NCBI GenBank assembly: GCA_964388955.1
Contig: CAYMCO010000008.1
Coordinates: 62,001 to 126,000, forward strand
Direction: 5' to 3'
Source: CAYMCO01 sp964388955
Lineage (GTDB): Bacteria > Chloroflexota > Anaerolineae > Anaerolineales > E44-bin32
Length of the DNA: 64,000 nt
Part shown: in pieces, positions 35,495 through 43,102 of the stretch
Layout: every line of letters starts with the position of its first letter
Numbering within the stretch: position 1 is the first letter of the stretch
Position numbers and translations under genes: made by a program
The notes under the pieces: model-generated
Told to the model about the DNA's origin: nothing
Seen by the model: the letters and a program-made list of their open reading frames with translations, nothing else
Database searches by the model: none

Positions 35495-36361
35495 ATGGAA
35501 CCGGTGTTCATCTCCGTCATCATTGGATGCTTGGTAGGGATGCTGGGATTCCGGTGGACCCAGGCCCTTCATCGTGCGCTTTGCCTCTATCGCCAGCGCG
35601 GCGGGGCCGGCCGGGGCCGGCTGGTAAGCGAGCAGCTACTGCCCGTGCTGAAAGCTGCCGGAGCGCCCCGCTGGCTGAGAACCCGTTGGGGGATGGATCG
35701 CGCCGCGCCCAGGCTCTTGCATGCAGGGCTCCCCTGGACGACCGACGAATATGCCGCTTTCCGGTGGATCGTCTTGCTGGGGAGCGCCGCCCTCGGCGCT
35801 GGTGTGGGGGCATGGCGCAGATGGGACCTGACGGGCGTTTCTCTGGCCGGCCTCCTCCTACTCTGCGGATGGTTTGGCCCACAGCTCTGGTTGCATTTGA
35901 GGATCGAGAGCCGGCAGCTGGAAATCGACCATCAACTTCCCGATTTCTTGGACCGCATGACGCTCGGATTGGAGGCGGGTTTGGCTTTCCAGATCGCGCT
36001 GCAGCGCACGGCGATCAACTTCCCAAAGCCTTTGGGCTACGAGCTCCGCCGTATGGTGCGCCAACTGGAACGCGGCCACTCCCGGGCGCACGTCCTGGAC
36101 GAGCTCAACCAGCGCACCCCATCCCAAGAGCTGCGGGCCTTCGCCGCGGCGGTCAAGCAATCCGAGCGCCTGGGCACATCACTCTCAAGGTCCTTCCGGG
36201 TACAGACCGAGCTGCTGCGGGCACAAAGGCGGCGCCGGGCGCAGGAAGCAAGTCGAAGGCTGCCCATCCTGATCGTGTTCCCACTGGTCGTCTTCTTCCT
36301 GCCCTCCTTGCTGATCATCTATTTGGCGCCGCCGCTGCTGCACCTGCTCTTCGGCCGATGA
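35495..36361 (+). CDS. tadC: Tad pilus inner-membrane platform protein TadC
   Basis: The 288-residue partner of TadB, again with a T2SSF domain: LPDFLDRMTLGLEAGLAFQIALQ and TPSQELRAFAAAVKQSERLGTSLS (overlapping pieces), and a C-terminal hydrophobic end LLIIYLAPPLLHLL. ATG 35495 is preceded by GGGGGA. The stop overlaps the next start by four bases (ATGA). Confidence 0.87.
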   Translation: MEPVFISVIIGCLVGMLGFRWTQALHRALCLYRQRGGAGRGRLVSEQLLPVLKAAGAPRWLRTRWGMDRAAPRLLHAGLPWTTDEYAAFRWIVLLGSAALGAGVGAWRRWDLTGVSLAGLLLLCGWFGPQLWLHLRIESRQLEIDHQLPDFLDRMTLGLEAGLAFQIALQRTAINFPKPLGYELRRMVRQLERGHSRAHVLDELNQRTPSQELRAFAAAVKQSERLGTSLSRSFRVQTELLRAQRRRRAQEASRRLPILIVFPLVVFFLPSLLIIYLAPPLLHLLFGR

Positions 36362-36840
36362 GTCCCGGGTCAAGGAGGGGATTGCAGGGAGCGTTGACGC
36401 AAAGCGTAGGCGTTTTCCCTGCTGACGGCCGTCCTTCCGCCCAAGCGGCCGTGGAACTGGCGATCACCATTCCGGTCCTTCTTCTGTTGATCCTGGGCAT
36501 GATCAATCTGGGATCCATGGTGAACGCGCAGATCATACTGACTCAGGCGGCATGGGAGGGAGCGCGGGCGGGCGCCACCCTTGATATCTCACTGGGTGAG
36601 GGGGATGACCAGATCTATGGGGCGGTCCGACGGGCATTGGCTGGCTTGAACCCGGATCAGGTACAGATCGAGATCGATCCCACCGAGGATCAACACCCGA
36701 GAGACCTGCCGGGCCCGCAGCCGAGAGGGACCCCGCTGACGGTGACGCTCGAGTATTCGCTGCCTCTGAGCCTGCCCTTGCCGGTGGTCGTCGATCTTTC
36801 CAGCCAGGCAACCAGCCGGATCGAGTATTCAAATCCATGA
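36358..36840 (+). CDS. TadE-like pseudopilin
   Basis: A 160-residue protein with the TadE-like N-terminal signature AAVELAITIPVLLLLILGMINLG (quoted in two overlapping parts), in which Glu follows a short basic leader. TadE/TadF proteins are minor pseudopilins cleaved by a TadV-type peptidase. The C-terminal 110 residues are beta-rich and exported. ATG 36358 overlaps tadC by four bases, and its stop overlaps the next gene by four bases. Confidence 0.85.
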   Translation: MSPGSRRGLQGALTQSVGVFPADGRPSAQAAVELAITIPVLLLLILGMINLGSMVNAQIILTQAAWEGARAGATLDISLGEGDDQIYGAVRRALAGLNPDQVQIEIDPTEDQHPRDLPGPQPRGTPLTVTLEYSLPLSLPLPVVVDLSSQATSRIEYSNP

Positions 36841-37427
36841 GGCGGCGCGGGCAGATCCTGATCATCGTCGCCGTGCTGGTCCCGGTGGCCCTCCTCTTCC
36901 TGGCGGTGGCGATCGACATCGCCCGACTGTACCAAGAGCGGGCCCAAATGCGCCGCGCGGCGCAGGCGGCCTCGGATGCGGGAGCCAGCGCCTTGGCGGA
37001 GGAGATGGCCACCCTTGCCTCTAAGCGATATGAGGGGGCCATGATGACGCCTTCGTCGACTCCCAGCCCCCTTGCGACCCCGAACCCCACAGCGGAGCTC
37101 ACGCCAACCCCGCCACTGGACCAGCCGGCGGCGTGGCTCCAGGATGAGGATCGGGAGGCGCTCACCCAGGATCCGATCCAGGGGCGTGTGGTCGGCGTGG
37201 CAGAAGAGTTCGCTCGCCTGAACGGCCTGGATCCCGAAGATCCAGAGGTCACCGTGTTCGAGGTGCGCTACCCGCAGCCGGGGTTCAACCCGTTCGATCC
37301 GGACCAGGATATGCTTCGTCTCTCGGTTAGGGCCCGAGGGCGATCGCTCATGCTGCTGGCCGGCCTCGTGGGAAGGGAATACGTCGAATTCACGGTGGAG
37401 GCGGCCTCGCAGGTGCGGGTGCGATGA
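36837..37427 (+). CDS. TadG-like pilus-associated protein
   Basis: A 196-residue protein starting MRRRGQILIIVAVLVPVALL, the N-terminal form of TadG (DUF2134/TadE-like N-terminus), followed by AIDIARLYQERAQMRRAAQAASDAGA. A Thr/Pro-rich stretch (residues 65-95) links to the exported part. There is no VWA domain, so it is much shorter than classic TadG. ATGA overlap with the TadE-like gene. Confidence 0.8.
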   Translation: MRRRGQILIIVAVLVPVALLFLAVAIDIARLYQERAQMRRAAQAASDAGASALAEEMATLASKRYEGAMMTPSSTPSPLATPNPTAELTPTPPLDQPAAWLQDEDREALTQDPIQGRVVGVAEEFARLNGLDPEDPEVTVFEVRYPQPGFNPFDPDQDMLRLSVRARGRSLMLLAGLVGREYVEFTVEAASQVRVR

Positions 37428-37514
37428 GGTCTCGCATGCGGCTTGGGCTTGTTTCACCAAAAGGGCGGTCGAACGTATGGCGGACGATGGACCGGCCCGC
37501 ATTGGGATCCCTTG

Positions 37515-38138
37515 ATGGGAAATAGCATGCCGCGGCTCGGTTTCGCCCTGCAGGTGCTACCAACATCCCTGCTGGGGGTTGCGCTCACGCTCGTAGGCGC
37601 GTCGGCCCTGGAAGGTCGATTGGGAGGCACCCCTCTGATGGCAGCCCTGATCGCAGCCTGCATCGGTTATGTCGGCTCGCTGGCATTTCGCGATACTCGC
37701 GGCTGGAACCTGGGCTTTTTCGCGGCGTTCAGCGTACTGGCTGGTGCCGTGTTGGGGAATTTGCTTTTCTATCCGGGAGGCCTGTCGTGGATCATGGCCT
37801 TCCTCTGTGCAGCGGCGGTGGTCGGCCTGGCGGCAGCCCTCTCACCCTGGTTGGGGCGCTGGGTGGCGGCCATGGCTCTTTCGCTCCAGGCGCTTTTCTG
37901 GCTCTATGTGGCGGGATGGGTTCTGATCGCGGCCCTGGGTTTGCCGCGCATCTCGATGCGCCTGTGGGCGGGGGCCGGGCTGCTGGTTTTCTTCGGCCTG
38001 GGCAGCGCCTGGTTTCATGGCTTTTCGCGCCAGCTCCAACCGCCACCAGAGTGGGTCTACCGGAGCGCCTTCAGCCTGTATATCTTCACCTTCAATCTCG
38101 CCATCGCCATAAGAGTCCTGAGCCTCGGGCCGAGTTGA
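37515..38138 (+). CDS. Polytopic membrane protein, weakly Bax-inhibitor-1-like
   Basis: A 207-residue, seven-segment membrane protein. The last helix (SAFSLYIFTFNLAIAIRVL) and overall size are reminiscent of the Bax-inhibitor-1/YccA family, but identity is too weak to assign. The ATG at 37515 gives a short hydrophilic N-terminus; 37527 and an upstream start at 37443 are possible. It follows the Tad cluster by 87 bases and may be its last gene or unrelated. Confidence 0.55.
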   Translation: MGNSMPRLGFALQVLPTSLLGVALTLVGASALEGRLGGTPLMAALIAACIGYVGSLAFRDTRGWNLGFFAAFSVLAGAVLGNLLFYPGGLSWIMAFLCAAAVVGLAAALSPWLGRWVAAMALSLQALFWLYVAGWVLIAALGLPRISMRLWAGAGLLVFFGLGSAWFHGFSRQLQPPPEWVYRSAFSLYIFTFNLAIAIRVLSLGPS

Positions 38139-38168
38139 GCATGACTCCCGATCCACACGCGGTGCATG

Positions 38169-38186
38169 CGCGCCCTCGGGGGCGCG
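38169..38186. terminator. GC hairpin before tRNA-Arg
   Basis: CGCGCCC-tcgg-GGGCGCG, a 7-bp stem between the membrane-protein gene and the tRNA promoter. It lacks a T run, so termination is uncertain. Confidence 0.35.
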
Positions 38187-38194
38187 AGAGCAGG

Positions 38195-38200
38195 TATAAT
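38195..38200 (+). promoter_or_regulatory. -10 box of tRNA-Arg
   Basis: A perfect TATAAT ends eight bases before the mature tRNA 5' end. No -35 is evident. Confidence 0.5.
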
Positions 38201-38208
38201 GATCGCGA

Positions 38209-38285
38209 GCCCCAGTAGCTCAAACGGATAGAGCGAGGCTCTCCTAAAGCCTAGGTTGTGCGTTCGAGTCGCACCTGGGGTACCA
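38209..38285 (+). tRNA. tRNA-Arg, anticodon CCT
   Basis: The 77-base sequence folds as a cloverleaf: acceptor GCCCCAG/CTGGGGT with a terminal G-U pair, D stem GCTC/GAGC, anticodon stem AGGCT/AGCCT with loop CTCCTAA (anticodon CCT, reads AGG), and T stem GTGCG/CGCAC with loop TTCGAGT. The discriminator A and CCA are encoded. Confidence 0.93.
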
Positions 38286-38307
38286 GAATGAGCACCAATG
38301 CCCCTTT

Positions 38308-38335
38308 GATCCCCAGGACGGGCCACCTGGGGATC
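38308..38335. repeat. Perfect 10-bp inverted repeat downstream of tRNA
   Basis: GATCCCCAGG-N8-CCTGGGGATC, 22 bases after the tRNA. It may act as processing or termination structure; no T tract follows. The right arm partly echoes the tRNA 3' end (CACCTGGGG). Confidence 0.5.
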
Positions 38336-38520
38336 GTCGTCAAGCGATATTCGAGGCGCCGGACAGTCCATCATCGGCATTCATCTCCCTGCGGAACGCA
38401 GCCAATGCGCGCTTTCCCTCAGCACTCAGATAGTGCAGCGCAGCGATGGGGACAGGCAACCCGGGATGATGGGGCATAATTACCCGGTCGGGAGGTAGTC
38501 CACCATTCCAACTCCATTCC

Positions 38521-39161
38521 ATGGAGACCGCCTTGCAGTTTGCATTTGACGGCTGGCAACTGGCGACCCAACCTGAAAGCCCCATGGCCCTTCGGCTGTA
38601 CGGATGGCTCAAACGCTTTGCGGCGATCGCCCCTCAGCACAGGTACACCCTGTTCCATCCCCCGGGAAAGGACTCCCCCTCCCGGATGGAGTCGAAGGAG
38701 TGGGAGGCGAGGTGGCGCTTTCGGATGTGGGGCGCTTGCGTTGGGAGCAGCTTGGGCTCCCCGGCCTCGCACGGGGGGCCGGCGCCGACGTGCTGTGCTT
38801 CGGGGGGCCGACGGGCTCCCTCTTCTCCCGGATTCCCATCGTCTCCATCGTGGACGCGGATCGTCCGCGCGGTGGAGTCGGGCTGGCGAATCGGGTGCGC
38901 GGGGCGCTGGGGCTTGCCGGCGTCCGGGAGGCGGATCGGGCCCTGTATGCCGACGATTTGGGTGACGAGCGGCGGTCGGGCCGGGCTGGGAGGCCCTATT
39001 TCCCCTTTGTCGACGCGGCTTTCACACCCAAAGACCACAAGCAGGATCGGGAGGTCTTCCGGCGATATGAGCTGCAGTACGGCTACGTGCTCTGCCACTC
39101 CCCCGTCGTGTCGTCCTTGCCGGGGCTGCTGCGCGTCCTGGAAGAGGTGGCGAACCCCTAG
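38521..39161 (+). pseudogene. Decayed group-1-type glycosyltransferase fragment
   Basis: The first part, from the ATG at 38521, reads LQFAFDGWQLATQPES… and YTLFHPPGK, the N-terminus typical of GT4-like glycosyltransferases (GT-B fold). Near 38670-38700 the homology shifts to another frame: WEQLGLPGLARGAGADVLCF, then FVDAAFTPKDHKQDREV and YGYVLCHS. It stops at 39161. The second Rossmann half with the donor-sugar site is missing, and the usual VGG after YVLY is degraded. A frameshift plus truncation indicates a pseudogene. Family recognition is by pattern only. Confidence 0.6.
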
Positions 39162-39262
39162 AGCGCGATTTGGGTCTTTCTGATCTTCGGTCGACCGCCA
39201 ACTCCCGAACCAAGAGTGGATATGCGTATAGCGCCTGCTGGCACGGGAGAGCCACTTGGCGA

Positions 39263-40126
39263 CTAATGAAGTGGTTCCATCGGGATGGGGATGAGGCTGT
39301 GGGTGTCGATTTGCGAAAGATCGGTCTCTGCCTTCAGCAGGGTGCGCAGCTCATCAACGCGCGATTTGAGCGCACCTACGTCTACCCCTCGGCAGCGATC
39401 CGGCAGCGGATCCAGCCACTCTCGCACCCGTAGGGTCATCTTCAGCGCACCGCGGCGGTTGTCCCTTTCCACATGCAGGCACCCCACCGCGAACTGCAGC
39501 AGCGCCCGGTACAGATAGCCCTCGAGGTCGGGGGCGACCATCCATGCCTGCTCCAGCGACTCATGGGCCTCGAAGAACCTACCCCGGTTCAGCAGCCGGA
39601 TGCCCTCGAGCGCGAGGGGGGAGACCTTCCCCTTGCAGGCGCGCGCCATGGCGCGCGGGTCAACCGTGTGTGCCCACATTCCAATACAGGCGGTCAAGTC
39701 GCTGTGTGTGACGTCAAGTGCCAGGATCTCATCCACACCGGCGGCGGAGGCCGAAGCCTCGAGTCGGGATGCATCCCGGCCCAAGAGGGCGATGATGGGG
39801 ATGCGGCGCGTGGCGGCGGACGTCTTCAAGATCTGTGTCCAACGCAGCCATGGAATGTCCTCCACGCGCGAATCGACCATGATGAGCGCCGGGCGGATTT
39901 CGGTGATGCCCTGCAGAAAGGCGCCGTCCGATCCTCGGAGCGGCTCCGTCAGACGGATAGACCGTTCGACGGCCGGCTTGCCCTGATCCAATTCCTCCCG
40001 CCCTCCCGCGGCCAAGACACGCAGTCCCGCGTCAGAGGCGGCTATCTCGATGAGATCACGAAGCGTGGGATCCTGGGTGATGGCCAGGATCCAATCCCCC
40101 TCACGATCCAGGTTCGCTTTTTCCAT
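39263..40126 (-). CDS. Receiver-like domain fused to DUF309
   Basis: The 287-residue protein has residues about 10-150 resembling a CheY-like receiver fold (ILAITQDPTLRDLIEIAA, ALIMVDSRVED, RIPIIALLGRD). The Asp in MVDSR sits where phosphorylation would occur, though the fold is degenerate. The C-terminal 120 residues form a DUF309 domain (GIRLLNRGRFFEAHESLEQAW, overlapping quote; YRALLQFAVGCLHVERDN). DUF309 has no known activity. The gene follows a CoxE/MoxR pair by 52 bases on the same strand. The combination suggests a signalling input to an unknown effector. Confidence 0.75.
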   Translation of the reverse strand: MEKANLDREGDWILAITQDPTLRDLIEIAASDAGLRVLAAGGREELDQGKPAVERSIRLTEPLRGSDGAFLQGITEIRPALIMVDSRVEDIPWLRWTQILKTSAATRRIPIIALLGRDASRLEASASAAGVDEILALDVTHSDLTACIGMWAHTVDPRAMARACKGKVSPLALEGIRLLNRGRFFEAHESLEQAWMVAPDLEGYLYRALLQFAVGCLHVERDNRRGALKMTLRVREWLDPLPDRCRGVDVGALKSRVDELRTLLKAETDLSQIDTHSLIPIPMEPLH

Positions 40127-40178
40127 AGCTCAGCTCTCATGGGACCGAGCCAATTGGCGCGCCCCTATCTCTTATCCC

Positions 40179-41555
40179 TTATGCGAACAGGCGGTCGATC
40201 GCCTGGCTCAATTGCCGCAGGTTTGCCACCTGGAAGACGGTGTCCACGTGCGGCTGGTAGCGGAGCATGTCACTGTCCCCAAGGCGCCAGCGGAACGGAG
40301 GCTCCGGATTCAGCCAAACGGTGCGGTGGGCGCGCCGGGCCAGCATGCGGAGAAGATCGACCCTCGGGTCATTGTAGTTGTTGCGCCCGTCCCCGCAGAG
40401 GATCAGCGTGGTGTGCCCGTCCACGGCATCCGCGTGGACCTCGGCCAACTCCGCCAGGCTGGCCCCCAGATCGGTGTTGTAGTGGCCGGGCGGCAGCCGC
40501 CTGAGCACCTGCGGAATGGCGACCTCGGGGCGCTGCCGGTTGAACTCTTGGGAGATCTCCTCAATGTGGTCGATGAACGCGAAGGCCCGGGTGCGCGAGA
40601 TCTGGCCTTGCAGTTGATAGATCAACATCAGCAGGAAGAAGGCCATCGGGCGCATCGATGTGGATACGTCACAAACCACGGTCAATTTCGCCTTCTTGCG
40701 GCGCTGTTTGTGGACAATGTGGAAGGGGACACCGCCGGTGCGCACATTGGCGCGCAGAGTGCCTTTCACATCCATGGCGTGGCCTTTGCCGCGCTTCTGG
40801 CGTAGCGCGGCGCGGGTGCGCAGCCTAGCGGCAAGCCGGCCGACTTCCTCCCGCAGCTCCGCTTCCTCTCTCTGGCTCAAGCGCTGAAAGGGGATGTCTA
40901 GGATATTTGCTATGGCGGGGCTGGGCGGCTTCTCCTGCGCCATGTTGAATGCAATTCCGGCGTTGACCTCATGGCTCACTTGGTCGGCCAGCGCTCGCAG
41001 ATTGGCGACCATCGCGGCGCGCAGGTTCTCCAGCCCTGTGGGAGACATCCCCATCTGGCGCAGCGCGGCCAGCAGGGCGGCGAGCTGCTCATGCAACTTC
41101 CCCCATCCGAGTTGGCCTAATGCCTGGCGCGAGATCCAGCGGCGGTGGCGCCAATCCCTCGCTCTATCGCCGCTGGCCGCCTCGGTGGCGCGCCGGACCT
41201 GCTCATCGGGTGGCATTTGGCCTTCGAGCAGTTGGGGCAGCAATTCACTCAACTGGTCGCCGAGCGCCGCCAGCGCCTGCCTGAGCAGTTCGGAGTCCTC
41301 CGGAGATAGGGACCTGCCGGCGGGGTGCATCGGCGGGGGAGCGCCGCCACCGAAGAAGAGCGGGAAAAGGCGCTGGAAATGAGCCATGTCGGCCCGCTCT
41401 TTGATCAATGTGGCCCGCAAGGCGTGCTCCAGATCCGCGCGCTTGCCAACGCCCAGGCGTTCGACGGCGCGCCACGCGTCCTGGCTCTCCACCATGGAGA
41501 CGCGCACACCGCTGGCCCTGAGCGCGGCGATGAACTGCAGGATGCGGCGTTCCAT
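40179..41555 (-). CDS. CoxE-type von Willebrand factor A protein
   Basis: A 458-residue protein with a helical N-terminal half (ERRILQFIAALRASGVRVS) and a C-terminal VWA/CoxE domain: LTVVCDVSTSMRPM with the metal-site DxSxS pattern, and LILCGDGRNNYNDPR. CoxE-like proteins work as partners of MoxR AAA+ ATPases in assembling metal cofactors or envelope complexes. It ends the coupled pair: the upstream MoxR gene stops nine bases before this start. No carbon monoxide dehydrogenase gene is nearby, so the client is unknown. Confidence 0.87.
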   Translation of the reverse strand: MERRILQFIAALRASGVRVSMVESQDAWRAVERLGVGKRADLEHALRATLIKERADMAHFQRLFPLFFGGGAPPPMHPAGRSLSPEDSELLRQALAALGDQLSELLPQLLEGQMPPDEQVRRATEAASGDRARDWRHRRWISRQALGQLGWGKLHEQLAALLAALRQMGMSPTGLENLRAAMVANLRALADQVSHEVNAGIAFNMAQEKPPSPAIANILDIPFQRLSQREEAELREEVGRLAARLRTRAALRQKRGKGHAMDVKGTLRANVRTGGVPFHIVHKQRRKKAKLTVVCDVSTSMRPMAFFLLMLIYQLQGQISRTRAFAFIDHIEEISQEFNRQRPEVAIPQVLRRLPPGHYNTDLGASLAELAEVHADAVDGHTTLILCGDGRNNYNDPRVDLLRMLARRAHRTVWLNPEPPFRWRLGDSDMLRYQPHVDTVFQVANLRQLSQAIDRLFA

Positions 41556-41564
41556 CGGATCCCC

Positions 41565-42512
41565 CTATCTTCTCCCGGCCCAACGCAGGCCATCTATGGT
41601 CCCCGGTTCGTCCGAGGGCCGATGCAGGTGGGGCTGCTCCTCGAGGAGGGCGGCGCGCGCCGCCTCCAAATCGCGCTCGTGTTTGAGCAGCACACTCAAT
41701 GTGCGCTCCAGCGTGCGCTTGCCGATGTGGTCGGCGTTGATCTGCACCAGGGCCCGCGCCCAATCGAGGGTCTCGCTCACACCCGGATTCTTCTTCAGGT
41801 CGATCTCCCGCAGTTGATGCACCAGCTTCACCGCCTGGCGGGCGACGTTGGCGTCTAGCTCCGGCACCCGCAGACGCACGATTTCCAGCTCGGTGGCCAG
41901 ATCCGGGAACTGGATGAACAGGTACAGGCATCGGCGGCGCAGCGCTTCCGAGAGTTCGCGTGTGTTGTTGCTGGTGAGCAGGACCAGGGGCTGATGCCGG
42001 GCGCGCAGCGTGCCGATCTCCGGCACGCTGACCTGAAAGTCGGAGAGCACCTCGAGCAGGAAGGCCTCGAACTCGGCGTCCGCCCGGTCGATCTCGTCGA
42101 TCAACAGCAAGACGGGCTCCTCGGCCAGGATGGACTTCAGCAAGGGTCTGGGCAGCAGGAAGCGAGTGGAGAAGAAGACATCCTCTTGGGCGGCGATGCG
42201 GTCCGCGGCCTCTGTGAGGGAATCCGACTCATGCAGCAGCGCGTCCAGTTTGCCGCGCAGCAGTTGGGTATAGAGCATCTGCTTGGCGTACTCCCACTCG
42301 TAGAGCGCCTTGCTCTCATCCAGGCCCTCATAGCACTGCAGGCGGATCAGCCTACGGCCCCGTGCGGCAGCCCAGGCCTTGGCGAGTTCGGTCTTTCCCA
42401 CCCCGGCGGGGCCCTCCGCAAGGACCGGCTTTTCGAGCTGCTTGGCCAGATAGAGCACCGTGGCGATCTCATCGCTGGCCACATAGGCCTGCGCTCGCAA
42501 GCGCTCCTTCAT
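41565..42512 (-). CDS. MoxR-family AAA+ ATPase
   Basis: A 315-residue AAA+ chaperone-like ATPase with Walker A GPAGVGKTELAKAWA (about residue 35), Walker B LLLIDEIDRADAEFEAF, sensor 1 PLVLLTSNNTRELSEALRRR (overlap) and a helical lid. It acts with the CoxE-type VWA protein encoded nine bases downstream. The ATG at 42512 is chosen; a TTG at 42530 with GGAG upstream is an alternative. It is probably the first gene of the three-gene operon with DUF309. Confidence 0.9.
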   Translation of the reverse strand: MKERLRAQAYVASDEIATVLYLAKQLEKPVLAEGPAGVGKTELAKAWAAARGRRLIRLQCYEGLDESKALYEWEYAKQMLYTQLLRGKLDALLHESDSLTEAADRIAAQEDVFFSTRFLLPRPLLKSILAEEPVLLLIDEIDRADAEFEAFLLEVLSDFQVSVPEIGTLRARHQPLVLLTSNNTRELSEALRRRCLYLFIQFPDLATELEIVRLRVPELDANVARQAVKLVHQLREIDLKKNPGVSETLDWARALVQINADHIGKRTLERTLSVLLKHERDLEAARAALLEEQPHLHRPSDEPGTIDGLRWAGRR

Positions 42513-42835
42513 GCCCTCTGGATCGGTCAACGTTGCTCCTCTCCGCCCGGGGGCGACCCCCGGTTCCCCCAATGATAACAAATATGATCCGGGATGGTGG
42601 TGAATGGGGAAAAGAGAATAGTGGATAGTGAGAAGTGGGCAGTCTCTTGGGGTTGGGCCGTTGGAACGTTAGCACGTTCAAACGTAGCAACGTTCAAACG
42701 TGCAACCTGTAACCTTCCGTTTTTCCCCTGCTCGCCTGCTCCCCTGCTCGCCCGCTCCCCTGCTCGCCCGCTCCCCTGCTCGCCTGCTCCCCTGCTCACT
42801 GCTCACCACTCACCAATCCCCTTTTTCCCTTCCAT
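42513..42835. repeat. Composite low-complexity intergenic repeat, copy 1
   Basis: Three blocks follow each other: a GTGAGAAGTGG-like purine block (42600-42640), ACGTT-rich short palindromes such as ACGTTCAAACGT (42663-42710), and C-rich tandem units of TGCTCGCCCGCTCCCC type (about 42725-42800). Similar blocks recur, inverted, at 60160-60275. No protein-coding potential. Confidence 0.7.
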
Positions 42836-42867
42836 TTGACTCAGACCCCCGAATCTGGTACTGTAAT
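42836..42867 (+). promoter_or_regulatory. Promoter of leader RNA/secreted protein gene (copy 2)
   Basis: TTGACT (42836-42841) then TACTGT at 17 bases or TGTAAT (42862-42867) at 20 bases. The -35 is identical to that of copy 1. Confidence 0.4.
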
Positions 42868-42869
42868 CC

Positions 42870-43075
42870 TACCTGCCGGAGGAATGACGCGCAGCGGCGG
42901 ATGGCCCCGGAAATGCTGCGGGGGTCCGGGGCGATCCTAGACCGCTGAGCAAACGAGATAGCGCGTTCCGAGGTGGAGGCGCGGATCCGCAGCCCTGAGA
43001 TGGTCGCTGGCCTGAAGAGGGATAGGTAAGGGCTGCGGGGGGGCAGTAGCGAAACCGGCCACATTGGCCGGTTCG
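42870..43075 (+). ncRNA. Candidate structured leader RNA, copy 2
   Basis: It shares with 30495-30745 the blocks GTGGAGGCGC (42973-42982), GATCCG, ATGGTCGCT (43000-43008) and TAGCGAAACCGGCCACAT (43047-43064). The central stem is CCGCAGCCCT/AGGGCTGCGG (42987-42996 with 43029-43038), different in sequence from copy 1 but equally paired. Next comes the hairpin ACCGGCCA-cat-TGGCCGGT (43054-43072), ending 30 bases before the start codon. Further upstream a GCAGCGG/CCGCTG pairing (about 42891 with 42942) mirrors CCGCCAA/TTGGCGG of copy 1. Family not assigned. Confidence 0.65.
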
Positions 43076-43102
43076 CGTGTGTTAAAGGTAAGAGGGGGAA
43101 AG

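Noticed and set aside
38209..38335. tRNA-Arg as an integration site of a genomic island
   Set aside because: No integrase and no repeat of the full tRNA 3' end was found downstream; the palindrome only partly resembles it.
42725..42800. Regular C-rich units considered as a CRISPR-like array
   Set aside because: Units are contiguous 7-16-bp tandem repeats without unique spacers, and no cas genes are nearby.
42870..43075. Assignment of the leader RNA to SAM-I, c-di-AMP (ydaO) or a hammerhead ribozyme
   Set aside because: Only isolated short matches (GGTGGAGG, GCCGAA, CGAAAC) are shared; the conserved cores of those classes are absent.
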